A stretch of DNA of 64,000 bases, taken from the NCBI GenBank assembly GCA_944472135.2, contig OX235270.1, positions 49,042,352-49,106,351 of the forward strand, in the 5' to 3' direction. The notes beneath the pieces are model-generated. The model was not told where the DNA came from and did not search any database. It saw only the letters and a list, made by a program, of their open reading frames with translations. Below, piece by piece: positions 52,516 through 64,000 of the stretch (positions are counted from its first letter, which is position 1; the number at the start of each line of letters is the position of its first letter). The stretch is from Trichobilharzia regenti (Eukaryota; Platyhelminthes; Trematoda; Strigeidida; Schistosomatidae). The translations under genes were made by a program, and so were the position numbers.

Positions 52516-55340
52516 TTTATAGCTTAAAAAAGATGTCAGATGTCACTATTATAAATGTAGGATAGTCAGTACGAAATAAGCAATTGCAGCTGAAAAGAGC
52601 ATGAAAAACATGGAACAACTATGAACCACAACGGAGTCGAATTTATGAAATAAAGAAAATTAAAGACGCTCCTAGTTAGTAGTTAAAATAACGATCTCAA
52701 CCAATCACTGATTTGTATGCCATTTAAAAGTGCATTAGTGTTTGAAACTCAGTGACTCAAGACAAATCCTGAGATATTGACGTATGAGTCGTTATTATTG
52801 TGGGGATTGACGACCCTATCCAGTAGTAGACCACGGGTCCAACTTATGACATAATTGGTTAAAGCCGAGCGCTTGGGCTGATAATAGTTCTAATGAAACA
52901 TTCACTATGTTGCATTATTATGAACATGATTTCCTTAAGGATTATAATGAGATAACTACGAGTCCTGAACTAGGAAACATCGGATGTTCCATTGACTTAG
53001 GCTTCCCAGTTATAGTCAACGAGTCCCAGTTTCAAGCTCCACTTTATCTACTTCAGCCCGGTTGAGTAATATCACCAAATTTTGTGCGATGAGTGACGCT
53101 CAGATCCTGTAACGTTATAAATCCGTTCCGCATAACTGAGTTCTAATCAAGGGAAATTATACACCTATAAAAAGAAAACCAGAAGTTCATTGTGTCATGA
53201 AACTTTACTTTTGCCTAGCTCACTGAAGTACTTATTGAATCAAATGAAACCGTAGTTTTTGAACGCTACGTAGAACACTTTCGGGAGATTAGGAGTATTT
53301 ACCTATAAAGTTCTATACAACTGCAGTTCACCTCTCTCTAGATTACAGGGAATGCATATGAGGGTTGATGCTACTTAAGCGGCTGAGGCTGTAGTAGGTG
53401 CAGCGAAATTCCAAATCGATTAGCCAAGAGTGAAATACCCAAGACAGTAAGCCGCACTCTTATCCTCATGATTAATGAAATAGGGTATAAATGCATAACC
53501 ATTTCCTTACATTAGAAGGCAAGGACTGATAGTTGGGAATAGGCGCTTCACAGATCTAAACTACAGTACTTATACTCTCGAAAATGTGGTCACTTGACTA
53601 TTTATCACAAGATTGTTAGCTACATCTTAAGACAAGTGTTCATTATTGATTAGGTGGCGCAAATGAGTGACCAAAGTATTTTATTGTAAACTATTTAACT
53701 TAATCCCAGCGTGTTAATTTAAATAATTTATAATGAATCAATTTGACTCGGCGCTCAAATTATTCCAGGAAGTTCGTAACACCTATGGTCTGGAAACCTG
53801 TAATCAAAATATTTGGTTTGATAACATGAAAACTAAGTACATGTGGTAAAAGCGACAGGTACATGTACTTCACATAATAAGTCAGTCAGTGATACAAGAC
53901 ATTATCGTTTGCATCTATACTCTAACCTCAGAACCCAGATGTCACACTGATCTTATTACCTTTCCAAAGGTTTGTTATTATAAGTGCTCTAAACTTAAAC
54001 GACTGTGCTATTTGGCTACCCCATTCGTAACACAAAATTATATGGGACTAAGTGACTCAGAATACAGTTTGAAGATCCTGAAGAAATTCTCATGCGTTGA
54101 AATACCTATGAAAACTGGCATCACTATTATCTAACCAAAAAGTTCAGTCTTTGATGTCAGGTGGTAAATAACAATTTTTATGTAGAAAGTGTAAATACAC
54201 CAACATTCGAAACACATTTTAGGTGTAGTACATTATGTACACATGACTGTTGATACACAGCACTATTGTCACTAGGCTCACTGTCTAAAAAGACATCGTG
54301 TAGTACTACTAAGCGAAAACTGCTACTCCTGGGGCTAAAAACACTAAATGCGTCTTACATGCGGAAGATGTTTCAATGCTGCCCGAGTAGCGTATATTTT
54401 ATATCTGCGCTGATTGGACGTTTGGGTTTATACAAACAACAGCAACAAACGAAACTAACTTAGTAAAAGAGATGGTCAAATTCTGATTGGAATTCTCTTC
54501 TAGATCTTTTGCTTGCAAAGTGAATTCGTTATGTGCAAATAAATCCATAAAATTAACAGATGTCTCACCGTCGTACCTAAAACTTTTATTACTATTCGGA
54601 AGTTAAGTAATATCGAAATTCCAATTTTGGCTGACGATGGAAGCGAATCCCAAGGCAGTTTCCTTGTCCATTTATCTTTCGCAGTAGTCCATTTAAGGCT
54701 CACTTTTAGTAGAGAACGGCTGTGACAACCACTTCAGCTTCATCTTCAGTTATCATCTTAATTACTTTTACCACCAGAAGTGAAAAGAAAGGTTGCGGTC
54801 ACTTAGTGTTTGAAGGGTCATCAGATTTGTAGCTACATTATGCTGATTTCATAGTATACCTTCTTCTTTTATAAGAGCACTTCTTTGAAAAAATGAAAGT
54901 TTAGTGTGTTTTTTAATAATAGGGCTGTTGTTCTTCTTTAATCGGAGACTGGTATAAAAGGTCAGAATGCTGGTTAAATCAGAGCACACCTCAGCTCCAC
55001 GCACAAAAACCGGCATTGGAGCGTAAATGTCTGTTAATAGTTCCAAGGCTCTCTGATTCGTTTGTAAACGATTAGAGGAAACAATGTCTGACGACAACTT
55101 ATGCCAAATGTCATTGTGAACCTGCTTATCCCTACTCTCGACAAAATGTGATAAAATATCTACGCGGTGTGATTCTCAGAACGTTTGGCGGAGTCCACAA
55201 TTGACTTTTTCTGATAAAAATAACGTCAGCTTCTTGAGACCCTTTCAATAGCGCTCAAAACGTTCAATGCTAACTCACAACAGTCTCACTTGTCCTGGAG
55301 CGCAGAAAACCCAAGTAAAAGCCATTGTAGTCAACATCGT
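52516..55340. other. intergenic DNA upstream of EFTUD2
   Basis: No host exon recognised. A minus-strand open stretch at 55130-54849 (starting MSSDIVSSNRLQTNQRALEL after a longer open lead-in) is the most protein-like piece but matches nothing I know. The EFTUD2 promoter should lie just above 52516; no specific element was identified. Confidence 0.4.
54849..55130 (-). other. unrecognised open frame
   Basis: The minus strand is open for about 95 codons, including NDIWHKLSSDIVSSNRLQTN and IYAPMPVFVRGAEVCSDLTS, ending in a stop at 54849. Composition is more protein-like than the surrounding frames. No splice pattern, family motif or neighbour supports a function. It could be a remnant of a mobile element or an unplaced exon. 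Confidence 0.25.
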
Positions 55341-55355
55341 CAGAACAACAGACCA

Positions 55356-55724
55356 TAGATTGTGCCCATTTAGTCCTAGTCATTCCATTGCATACAAACA
55401 TGCTAACCATTAATAGCACTGCCACCCCTCAGCCCATAGATCACATAAATACAGGTGTCTGAAGTTAAATTTGCATGAAAACAGATTAAAAAGGATCTGT
55501 CTAAGGATATATGGTCTGTTGTTAATAATAATAATAATGATTTACTTATTATTATTAACAACAGACCATATATCCTTAGACAGATCCTTTTTAATCTGTT
55601 TTCATGCAAATTTAACTTCAGACACCTGTATTTATGTGATCTATGGGCTGAGGGGTGGCAGTGCTATTAATGGTTAGCATGTTTGTATGCAATGGAATGA
55701 CTAGGACTAAATGGGCACAATCTA
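55356..55724. repeat. perfect palindrome, 179-bp arms and 11-bp spacer
   Basis: Bases 55356-55534 are the exact reverse complement of 55546-55724 as far as I can compare by eye. The spacer is TGATTTA-like AT-rich DNA flanked by AAT/ATT runs. The two 68-codon frames on opposite strands that encode almost the same peptide are a by-product. The left flank shares AACAACAGACCATA with the start of the right arm. Confidence 0.93.
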
Positions 55725-56788
55725 AGTCCTATCATAGGAGCGATAGCGCGCGGCTTCATCCATCTAATGATTCACCCAACGTCTGACTCGGACTAAAGAA
55801 AAATACTGTAACAGACTGAATACGATTTAAGAATTACTTACACCAGGCCAGCTAATTTTACCGTTCCGATAAGTGCCCTTCTCTTACTAGGAAAGAGACA
55901 TTGAAGGGTAATAAATTGTGAAGTTGTATTTTGTCAAATGTGAGTGGGTGATAACCAGTTCCGACAGAATATTATGTACAAGTTCTAGTAGAACAGAAGG
56001 CTCTTTCCTGAATGCGCACTATCAGCCGGCTGATATGTGAATCATCCTAGTCAACTGCTTAGTTTCTGTATCGGTAGGCTTTAGCATGCTTGTAATAAAC
56101 CGCCTGCCACTATGTCTCAAGGTATATTTTGAGTTTTCATCTTAACTGCCTCCTTATTTAGTACAGAGTCTGAGACACCGTACGACTGTAAAAAATACAC
56201 CTTGACACTTGCTAAAGAACCCTTCTTCTCTAAGGCGTACGTGAATGAAACAACTGGTAAATTTCCTTGACATTCACAGTTTCACGTCTTAAAACAAAGC
56301 ATATGGAAAAGATTTTTCCACGTTACTGTTTCTGGTGTGATGCGTTTCGCATGTGGCCCACAGCGGTTGGAGCGATGTACCTTAATCAAGAATCGGGGTG
56401 CTCAAACGACTACAGAGTGCGTTGCTTGTAAGAAAAAGGATTGTAAATGGCGCCCGGCATTCAAAATAAACAACATTCGTCAGAATTCTGAAAGATTCTA
56501 TTAACTGATAACGGGGGTGACATCTGGCGGCAACATCGAAACGACGAGAATCAAAACCTAAATCGCGACGGGATAACTTACACTAGGCCAAATATGTAGA
56601 GATAAAAACAAAATACCTAGCAATGAGTTCCATGAGCTGTAGAATAGAAATACGTACTGATATCAGCGTGATTCTGTGAATCTGCCTCAAACTTCTGGGT
56701 GAAATTCTGCTGGTTTTCAACAAAAACGGCCGTTCAATTGATATTACTGTGATGGGACTGTTGAACTATATAACGTAGTCGTCAAAAA
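55725..56788. other. unassigned intergenic DNA
   Basis: No gene, RNA or repeat copy recognised. Confidence 0.4.
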
Positions 56789-57095
56789 TGTTGTGACGGA
56801 GTGTTAGTGATTTTGTTGATTGCTGTCTCTCTTGAATCAAGTGCGCTTACAGAAAACAGATAACACGCGAATCTACGCCAACCGACTAGACACACAGAAA
56901 TTAGATTTAATTGACACAGTTTCCACAAAAATAACAAGCACTATTCTTTTGCCGATCTAGGGTAGCGCATTACACATCCAGCAACATAAATTTATAACCT
57001 TAAGTATACTATCAACATCTCATTGACTGTATCAGTCACTGACTATACTACTAATAACAATAGTTAGTTCCCCCTGACATCCCCACTTTCTAAAA
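56789..57095. mobile_element. possible LTR with purine tract
   Basis: The plus strand starts TGTTGTGACGGAG and ends ...AATAACA near 57060, followed on the minus strand by a GGGGATGTCAGGGGGA tract resembling a polypurine primer next to an LTR. No target duplication or pol sequence was found nearby, so this is tentative. Confidence 0.25.
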
Positions 57096-59140
57096 GATTT
57101 TAAGTTAGGGGCCAATAGAAGATATTTTCAGGTCTGTGTAGCCCGTGTCTGTGGTAAGTCCTTCGAATCCATTACCCAGTTTGGCTTGCTGGCTTTATCC
57201 GCAATCCATTTGAATGGCCCCTTTTGTGAGTGCATGAGGCTTTGAGTGTTTTGCGGTGCACATGTTTGAGAGTATTACATCCTATATGTACTTGAATATT
57301 CTGTTTGAATCGGTATTATTCCTCGAAAATGTAAGATTTTAGGAATTGTACGTGTCATTCATCACTTCGATAATCTTCATGCCTTTAGCAGATTTATTTA
57401 GCGCGAGGAAATGCTAAATATTTCCCAGAAAGGAGCTTTGATTGTTATTTGATGTTCCCAGGTTCAGGTGAATACTCGATCTCATAGTTGGTTTTCTAGC
57501 CGGTTGTTGGTATTGCAAGTGGCGACTGGATTTTTTAACTGATATCGAGAATATTCATGGACATATGAGTGAGTCTAGGAAGAACATCGTAAATTGCGGA
57601 TACTGATGCTGACTTCGTGAAGGTTTTTGCCTCAAGTGAAGAACTGGTGAGTGGGTTTTAAGGCCGAATATTTTGCCGTCATATGGAAAGTCCAGCAGCC
57701 GACGTACAGAGTCATGACGAAAAAACAAGTGCGAAGTTTCAAAACTTTAATGTAGATAGGGGGCCAAGGCCACGGACTCTGTACGACATGCAGTATTTAC
57801 AGGCTTCAGCTGTCCGTGGATGGGTTCTGAGGAACAAGTTTCTTGGAAAAGCGGGTGGTCCCTAAATGGGTGCAGCCTGGGAGATAAGCATCAAAAATTT
57901 GTGATTCGTATTTCGGTGAAAACGAGGGTGATTGCTTTGGCACAAGAGTCTCTTCAGAAGACTCTCAGTCCAATGAGTGTTTGGATATGTTCACATAACC
58001 CTGAGATTCGGACGATTATATGGTATATAATTATTTTAAAGCTGCGCCTTCTGCCATGTATCCTCGCAGCTCGATTGATTCAAGGTGGATGTAGTCTGTC
58101 GAACGAAGTCACTCGGAAGTATGAATGTATTGCATGAGCAGCGGAATGCTTAAATACGTTTTCCATGCAATAATCGTTTTGTATGACGACTACACTTCGT
58201 GTACGTCTCCGTGACTAGCATTTAAGCAATTCGTTTGCAGCCTAGTGACAGCCTGTGTCAGCTATGGTTTTCCTGTTTCAATTAGCTGATATTTCACTGA
58301 GAGGACAAGTAATACGATAGGTGTTTCAATTCATGCTATTGCGTGCCTGTGTTTCATTTTTTTGGTTGCAAGAATTCGATGGAATCTATAGATGCAAGCG
58401 GAAACAAGGCTCATATTTGGACAGAAATTACATGTTGTGTCACGAATAATTACGAGACCCATTACTTCCTCTACAGGGTGTTAACTGTAGCAAACACACA
58501 CTGAGAGATCTTTCAATAATTCATTGCATTTTAGTTGTTCTCACTTCTTCCACAACGTTCATGTGGAATTTACGTACTAATTATCATTACTCTTCTCTCC
58601 CTTGTTGTCTCAGGTTTTATTTATTTGCGTTTCTGCAGGTTGCAATTTTTGAAAGTATTTTGGACTGATAAAGATGAAGTGTTCAGTTTTTTGAAGTCAC
58701 AGACGTGAGCCTTAAAAGAGTTATGTAATGCACTTTTCTGCGTTAAAAACACTGACTGACATTATTGCGCACAAAGTTAAGAGCTTTTTAGTACTTTCTC
58801 TGATTTAACTCGTTTGTTGTTGTGTTAGTAGTGCTATTTATGTATACATAGCATGAGGTTTTCTTTTCCATTTTGCTTACTCGCTAATGTAGACGACTTC
58901 ATGGGCTTTTTAGCTGAAGGGAGTGATTTCTACAGTGTCACTGATTTTGTATTCTATGTCAAAAATTACTAACTCTACTCTTCATTCGAAGCTTGGATAT
59001 TCTACTTTCTAAGACTGAAGACTGAATTTTGCGGGTGCGTTTGAGAGATTAGGGTCATTCTGTGTACTGAGTTCATCAGTTGTCAGTATGCAGTCAACTT
59101 GCGCAGTATGATAAATTTGTGAATGCTGATCATAGCCAAC
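57096..59140. other. unassigned intergenic DNA
   Basis: No recognised gene. The frames at 57683-57865 and 57820-58137 overlap and have no known motif. Confidence 0.4.
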
Positions 59141-59269
59141 GTCAGCATCGAGTGATGAGTGGCGTAGGTTGATAATTTTGGAGAATTATATACCGCTACA
59201 GTACTGACATATCAAAAGAACGATACGTAACGTGGTGAGAGATCAAAGGGAATGACTGCACCTGTGCCA

Positions 59270-59480
59270 CTGACAGTGACTTTAAGCAATATGTTTATTA
59301 GTTGATAAGAGTAACTGTTACTGATTTCGTGAGCTGATGCCAGGTTTTGGTCCGACGAAGCCTACTCTTATCAACCGAATAATACTTCAGTTAACATCGG
59401 CTGTTTGGTCAGGAGCTGGCACTCTCCCTACATGTCCTGGTCATCTCAGTTAATTTAGACTCACTACCTCATCAACTGTT
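59270..59480 (-). mobile_element. LINE-C 3' fragment
   Basis: The minus strand matches the family C segment at 32015-32065: GATGAGGTAGTGAGTCTAAA, AACTGAGATGACCAGGACAT and GTAGGGAGAGTGCC. No open frame remains. Confidence 0.55.
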
Positions 59481-61984
59481 TTGCATTCATTTACAAACTT
59501 TCCGTGCCTGACTTCTGTATGGCTCACTATATTATACCACTTGACATATGGGATAGAATGCAAATATCAGCAATCAAACACATTCAGTCTGTTTATGTGT
59601 TTTAACTTTAGAGGCTTTGTCTCACAATCTTGGAGCATGGTATCATTAGCATACCTCATATCTACGAAACAGTTCCCTGTTAGGCCGCTGAAATCGACTG
59701 CAGACAATTTTGTCAGCGAGTGTGGGATCAGAGTGTAATTAGATGATGACGGCAATCGCCTTATTGAGTCTTGTATTATGCCTCTCTTGGAAAATCAACC
59801 CCCAGATAATATAATTTCGGTATCTAGTGAATAGAATGAGTTCTGTAGAATTATGATATTAGTACTTTGGCATATTACATTTTTGGAAGCCGTCAAAGCA
59901 GCTGGAAGAAGATATCTATGTTGTGTGAATCTAATGAAGGGCAAATTGTTGGTAGTAGAAATGACAACTGGTGTATTTATGCACCATTTTTGGGCTTCAC
60001 TGGAACCTCTAAAAGTTGTTAAAACAGCACTTAGTGAACATCACATAAAACAGATAATTTTGTGAAATAATTCAAGTATGCTGTTAACTTCCTGATTTTG
60101 AAGGGGAGGGCAAGGTAATTTTAATCTTTCATGTCGTGTCAGTCCTCAGTGCGACTTATAAAACTAAACTGCGAAACAAATTCTTCCACGCCTTCTGAAC
60201 AGCCTATGACTATTCCGAACAAGTTAATTATATTCCTTCACATGTGAGCATTATCTATGTTTACGAAGCCGGAGTCTTACAAAAGTTAAATATCTCTTCC
60301 GAATAAAGGCAGTCTGAAACACAAGTTCATCATTAAGTTACGCGCTGAGTCCGTAGTGCTAGTGCTTTTTGTTTCAGAATAAAAACCAGTCCATGCTGGG
60401 TGGACAGAAACAGAAATAAGAGTTGAAATGATGCGACAAGCGTTGAGACCTGTTGCTCCAGTGAAGACAGTAGCGTATCTTTAAGTGGGCAAATACAAAA
60501 ATGCATGGTGTCGTGAAAATTATGGATAAGATTTTATTTTGATAAAACACACAGTATTGTACAGTGATGTTAACCGATGACGTTTCGAGCACAAATTATT
60601 GCTCGTAATCATATCAAGTCACTCAGACAAAAGATATACGATTAAATTTGGAACCTTTTGTCTCCTTTAATCCACTCGATTTACATGATTTCAATTTCAA
60701 GCCGCATTTTCTGAAACAAGTGGAGTAAATGCAAAGGAATTCATGTACATCGTGCCACTGGCATTACGTCGGAAAAGTGTTTCAGTGCGAAATTTCATTT
60801 CAATTCATTCTTACAAGGAGTGTAGTTTGTCATTAAACCACCATATCGACGGACTAGGATGCTACATCTCATGGTGGTATGCCAGTCTAAAACCGACTAG
60901 AGGTAAGGCTGATTGTATGTAGGGGACTTTATATCGGGCTCGGAAATGAACAACTATCAGAAAAATCCACGTTATTGAAATAGCATCGTAACAGCTAGTG
61001 AGTTATGTAAATTGGTGTTGTAGCTAAAGTCCACTTCTACAAATTAGTAGTATAATTCGCAGAAGGGTTCACTGCTGGGGTCTTATCTACTAGTAGAAGC
61101 TGTGCACAGGTTGTCGAATAGTCTTCGGATGAAAATGAGAGGTTCCTGCGAAATCCAAGCGATACAACACGATTATTAGTGAAGCAAGTAGACATTATGG
61201 CCATTGAGAAGAAGAAGAATCAACAAACGGCACAATGCATTTTAGATTCCACTGTGAAGTTATCCATATTTTAGAATGACTCGCTTCAGACAAATTTATG
61301 TACAATATTTCCATTTTTAACATATAACAAAAAACTGTAAAATCATCTTGTTCTAGACTCTGCAGGTAGCTTGCAAATTAACAACCTATCACAACAGAGG
61401 TTAAGTGAAAAGACAGTTTTATCAGTTATGGTGAACTGAAATAAGCCCGCTTCAGTCTCTTACGAAGACGCTGTTTAGTAGGACCATGAAAGCTATGGAA
61501 CTTACCCATCTAGCTCAGGGGACGGGATCACATAAAATACAATGGTATTCATCTGAATATATAACCATCAGTACCCCTGGCAATACTTTTTCAGAGTCAT
61601 TATCCCTCTAAATATGCATTTTTATTCCACCCTATCAACAAATTTTTCACGAAGAAGTCAATGACTGAATCCCGGATTGTGACTATCAACCATTTGTAAT
61701 GTTAGGCTATCTAATTGACCAAGTTATGGTTATTTGGCTTTGGTGTGTATTGTTTACTCTTACCCTACAACCTTTAGATTACTTATTCGGCATGGACAAG
61801 AATAACACTATTGCGTGAAATCCTCCGAAATACAGTATTTCGTGGTCAGTGCTACTGCGTTTGAGTGTGTGCTGTAGACTAGTAATTTTGGAGGATTATT
61901 TGCCCTAGAATTATATTAGGGCTTGGAAAAGTTCTGATCAAGTAGAATTAAATATAAAGTCAACTGTCAAAATAATTCACCGAT
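59481..61984. other. unassigned intergenic DNA with small repeats
   Basis: Contains one arm of the small element seen at 20960-21090 (60523-60615) and a short sequence shared between 59165-59200 and 61868-61900 (TAATTTTGGAGGATTAT type). No gene recognised. Confidence 0.4.
60523..60615 (+). repeat. copy of the 20960-21090 element
   Basis: AAGATTTTATTTTGATAAAA, CAGTATTGTACAGTGATGTT and GATGACGTTTCGAGC match the minus strand of 20960-21090. Confidence 0.5.
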
Positions 61985-62830
61985 TCATGAAGTGCAAAGT
62001 AGTGCAACTTCATTCCGGCAGGTCACAGAGCGTAAATTACACCCTTGGTGGCCAGAACTTGAGTTGTGTTCCATCAGAGTGCGATCTAGGTCTTATTCTA
62101 ACAGAAAAGCTAGACACCAGTGGAATTTACGCGAGGGACGTCGATAAAGCCCACGCAACTTTACACTTTATGCACAGGCAGCTGGGAGCTCTCACTCCCG
62201 AACTGTTCTTAAGGTTATATAAGGCATATGTGAGGCCACACCTTGAGGTGCATAATATCATTGCACCTCCGCTACTCAAAAGGGATGCTAACATTCTAGA
62301 AAGTATCAAGAGACGAGCGACAAAATGAGTGATCGGCCTCCGCAACAAATCATATGAGGAACGACTAAAGAAATTAGGTCTTTTCACACTTAGTTACCGT
62401 AGGCACAGGAGAGACCTCATCACCGTCTACCAGATCTTAAATGACCAGGCCCACCCAAATAAAAGCATCCTGCCATTAAGCGATTATAGGCTTCCACGAG
62501 GTAACCCGCTAAGGATAGCACACCAGAGACCAAAGACTCGAGTGCGATCACATTTCTTTTCGCTTCGTGTTTGCCGTCTCTGGAACGCTTTACCGGCGGC
62601 CGTGACTACAGCGCCATCTCTGGAGATTTTTAAGCGGAAGCTAGACAATCATGCAGAAATGCAAGGTTTGTGTCCCAATGGCTTATCCTCATAAAACTTA
62701 AAACCACACTGTCAATGGATAAGCGTACAAACTAAATCCCCACGACCTATTCTGCCTTCTCTCACTCTATCTTTTCCTTAGGTCACCTTTATTATTCCAC
62801 TTATCTCAACCTATATTATCTACACTACAA
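61985..62830 (+). mobile_element. CR1-type LINE, 3' end
   Basis: A 5'-truncated non-LTR element with the C-terminal part of its RT protein and an AT-rich 3' untranslated end finishing near 62830. The protein style (DLGLILTEKLDTS, RPHLEVHNIIAPPLLKRD, SYEERLKKLGLFTLSYRRHR, RLWNALPAAVTTAPSLEIFK) is that of CR1/jockey-like LINEs (SR1 or Perere type in schistosomes). It is unrelated to families A to C. Confidence 0.82.
61987..62694 (+). pseudogene. CR1-type LINE C-terminal ORF with one in-frame stop
   Basis: A single open frame apart from TGA at 62326-62328, between RRATK and VIGLRNKSYEERL. Related elements read through this point, so the stop is probably a point mutation. The frame ends at 62694 with GLCPNGLSS. 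The RT catalytic core is missing through 5' truncation. Confidence 0.8.
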
Positions 62831-63466
62831 CCTATTATTATATTGTTATTATTATTACTATTCTGCTTTTATGACTACACCGAGTGACCAACGGGAGTTA
62901 GGTCAAACTCCATTCACGGCAGCAATACAGTCCTAACATACTGCATACTACAAACCACATCTTGACCAATCCCCGCACCACTCCTCTTGGAGTCTACCAG
63001 AGCTAAAGCAGTCGAGTGGTGGGACTTACTACGCAGAAGCTCACCGAAGATCTGGAACCTCTACCTCACAATCAAGAAGGGAGCTCAAAGAAATCACTGG
63101 TGTATACTAGCTCATATTCAGGATATTGGATATTGAATGATTGCCTGGTCAAGGTCGCTTGGTGACCTCTGCTGTTTACTAATCAAAATACCAAACAAGC
63201 TGCAAATTCGTTTACCTCTAACTCGGTGATGCTAACAAAGCGATGGAGCATACTCTCACAATAAAACAAAATTAATTCGGAAAATGACATTATTAAAAGT
63301 AGATTTATAGTGCACGCAAGCGTCTCATCCAATCACAGCTCAGCTCCATACACATCAAGGACATTGACGTCGTCTACCGAAACATTAGAAGCGGCTTTTA
63401 AGGGCATAAAAGGATCTCAGGAATTTCACTTCTACATGAAGTGAATGTAAAAGGATTCCATACGTC
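62831..63466. other. unassigned DNA upstream of the ZDHHC6-like gene
   Basis: Probable promoter region and 5' leader of the following gene. A non-AT-rich segment at 62880-63060 may be another repeat but I could not assign it. Confidence 0.35.
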
Positions 63467-63724
63467 ATGAATGATTCAATCTGTTCTAATTATAGCGATA
63501 AACGAAGGCGGCTTGTACATTGGGGTCCAATATGTACTCTCTGGATCATATTTTTCATCACTTTCAGTAGCTTGTGGAGTGTTCTGCAAGTATTACCTCC
63601 ATTTTCCTCAAAATTTGGCCTGATATTATCTATCTGTATTTGTTCGTGTTTTTATGTGACTTTAAAGTCTTATTTTTGTGCAGTATTCGTTGGTCCAGGG
63701 TTTGTTCCTTTTCAGTGGAAGCCA
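63467..63724 (+). CDS. ZDHHC6: ZDHHC6-like palmitoyltransferase, exon 1
   Basis: Protein S-acyltransferases of the DHHC family move palmitate from palmitoyl-CoA to cysteines; ZDHHC6 works in the ER membrane and starts a palmitoylation cascade. The exon runs from ATG at 63467 to the donor GTAAGT at 63725 and encodes 86 residues. It has RRLVHWGPICTLWIIFFITF (first membrane segment), a second membrane segment around residues 48-75, and AVFVGPGFVPFQWKP, which aligns with AMFVGPGFVPLGWKPE of human ZDHHC6. The DHHC cysteine-rich domain would lie downstream, outside the window. The exon ends at the same place as the corresponding human segment. The gene supplies a use for the acyl-CoA made by the ACSL product, but I read no functional linkage into the neighbourhood. 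Confidence 0.88.
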
Positions 63725-64000
63725 GTAAGTTTACTCCGTGCATTCAGTGACATTCTGTGTTAATACAATGTAAAATACTGAATTTTCAATGTAGTAAGCT
63801 TGAATTTACAACAGTAAATTCAAGACTATACCAGTCCTTACGATTCTCTGTATAGTGCAGGTCGATCTTTGATTTGATTGAATTATCTAAAGGTTCTGAG
63901 AGAGGTGCTGGTAGAGATCTTCGCTGGCTTGGTATGAGAAATGACATGTGTGATTCTAGACGATGTGTCTTACATGTAGCAGTCATAGTTAAAGACAAAG
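63725..64000 (+). other. start of ZDHHC6-like intron 1
   Basis: No exon recognised. The minus-strand frame at 63786-63998 has no known motif. Confidence 0.5.

Noticed and set aside
55403..55677. Two near-identical 68-codon proteins on opposite strands
   Set aside because: They are produced by the perfect palindrome and carry no known motif.

Overview
The window is nuclear DNA from a flatworm, most likely a blood fluke of the genus Schistosoma or a close relative. It is AT-rich, the host genes are split into many exons by AT-rich introns (one intron is only 37 nt), and the repeats are typical of schistosomes: RTE-clade LINEs, a CR1-type LINE end, Penelope-like elements, and tRNA-derived SINEs carrying Smα-type hammerhead ribozyme motifs. 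No bacterial operon, CRISPR array, rRNA or functional tRNA gene was seen.

Three host genes are supported. (1) On the + strand, about 4357-30341, are the last 11 recognisable exons of a long-chain acyl-CoA synthetase (ACSL1/5/6-like). They cover about 515 C-terminal residues from just before the AMP-binding loop to the stop codon; the N-terminal exons were not found and probably lie upstream. (2) On the - strand, 52515 down to 33256, is a complete 16-exon gene for the U5 snRNP GTPase EFTUD2/Snu114, about 977 codons against 972 residues in human. Its reading frame is broken by one missing base in exon 15 (33693-33695). (3) On the + strand at 63467 is the first exon of a ZDHHC6-like palmitoyltransferase running out of the window. 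ACSL and EFTUD2 converge, with 2.9 kb between their stop codons.

Most of the remaining sequence is decayed mobile DNA. Three RTE-like LINE families are distinguishable, called here A (FADD-type RT, endonuclease still readable at 45570-48595), B (23757-26540, 41915-43760, 14570-15590) and C (30780-32480, 14195-14550, 59270-59480, with tails elsewhere). Penelope-like fragments occur at 27020-28140, 13985-14165 and 7020-7310, and a CR1-type 3' end at 61985-62830. Within the introns of ACSL and EFTUD2, every element fragment with recognisable coding sequence lies antisense to the host gene.

The most interesting small elements are the SINEs. One family joins a tRNA-like head to a body matching both the 5' leader and the 3' end of LINE family A, so A is its probable mobilising partner. 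Two other SINE-type repeats carry hammerhead ribozymes, each spoiled by a change at a different core position. A perfect inverted repeat with 179-bp arms sits at 55356-55724. I found no convincing new multi-gene system; the best leads are the ribozyme SINEs, the LINE/SINE chimera, the palindrome and the EFTUD2 frameshift.
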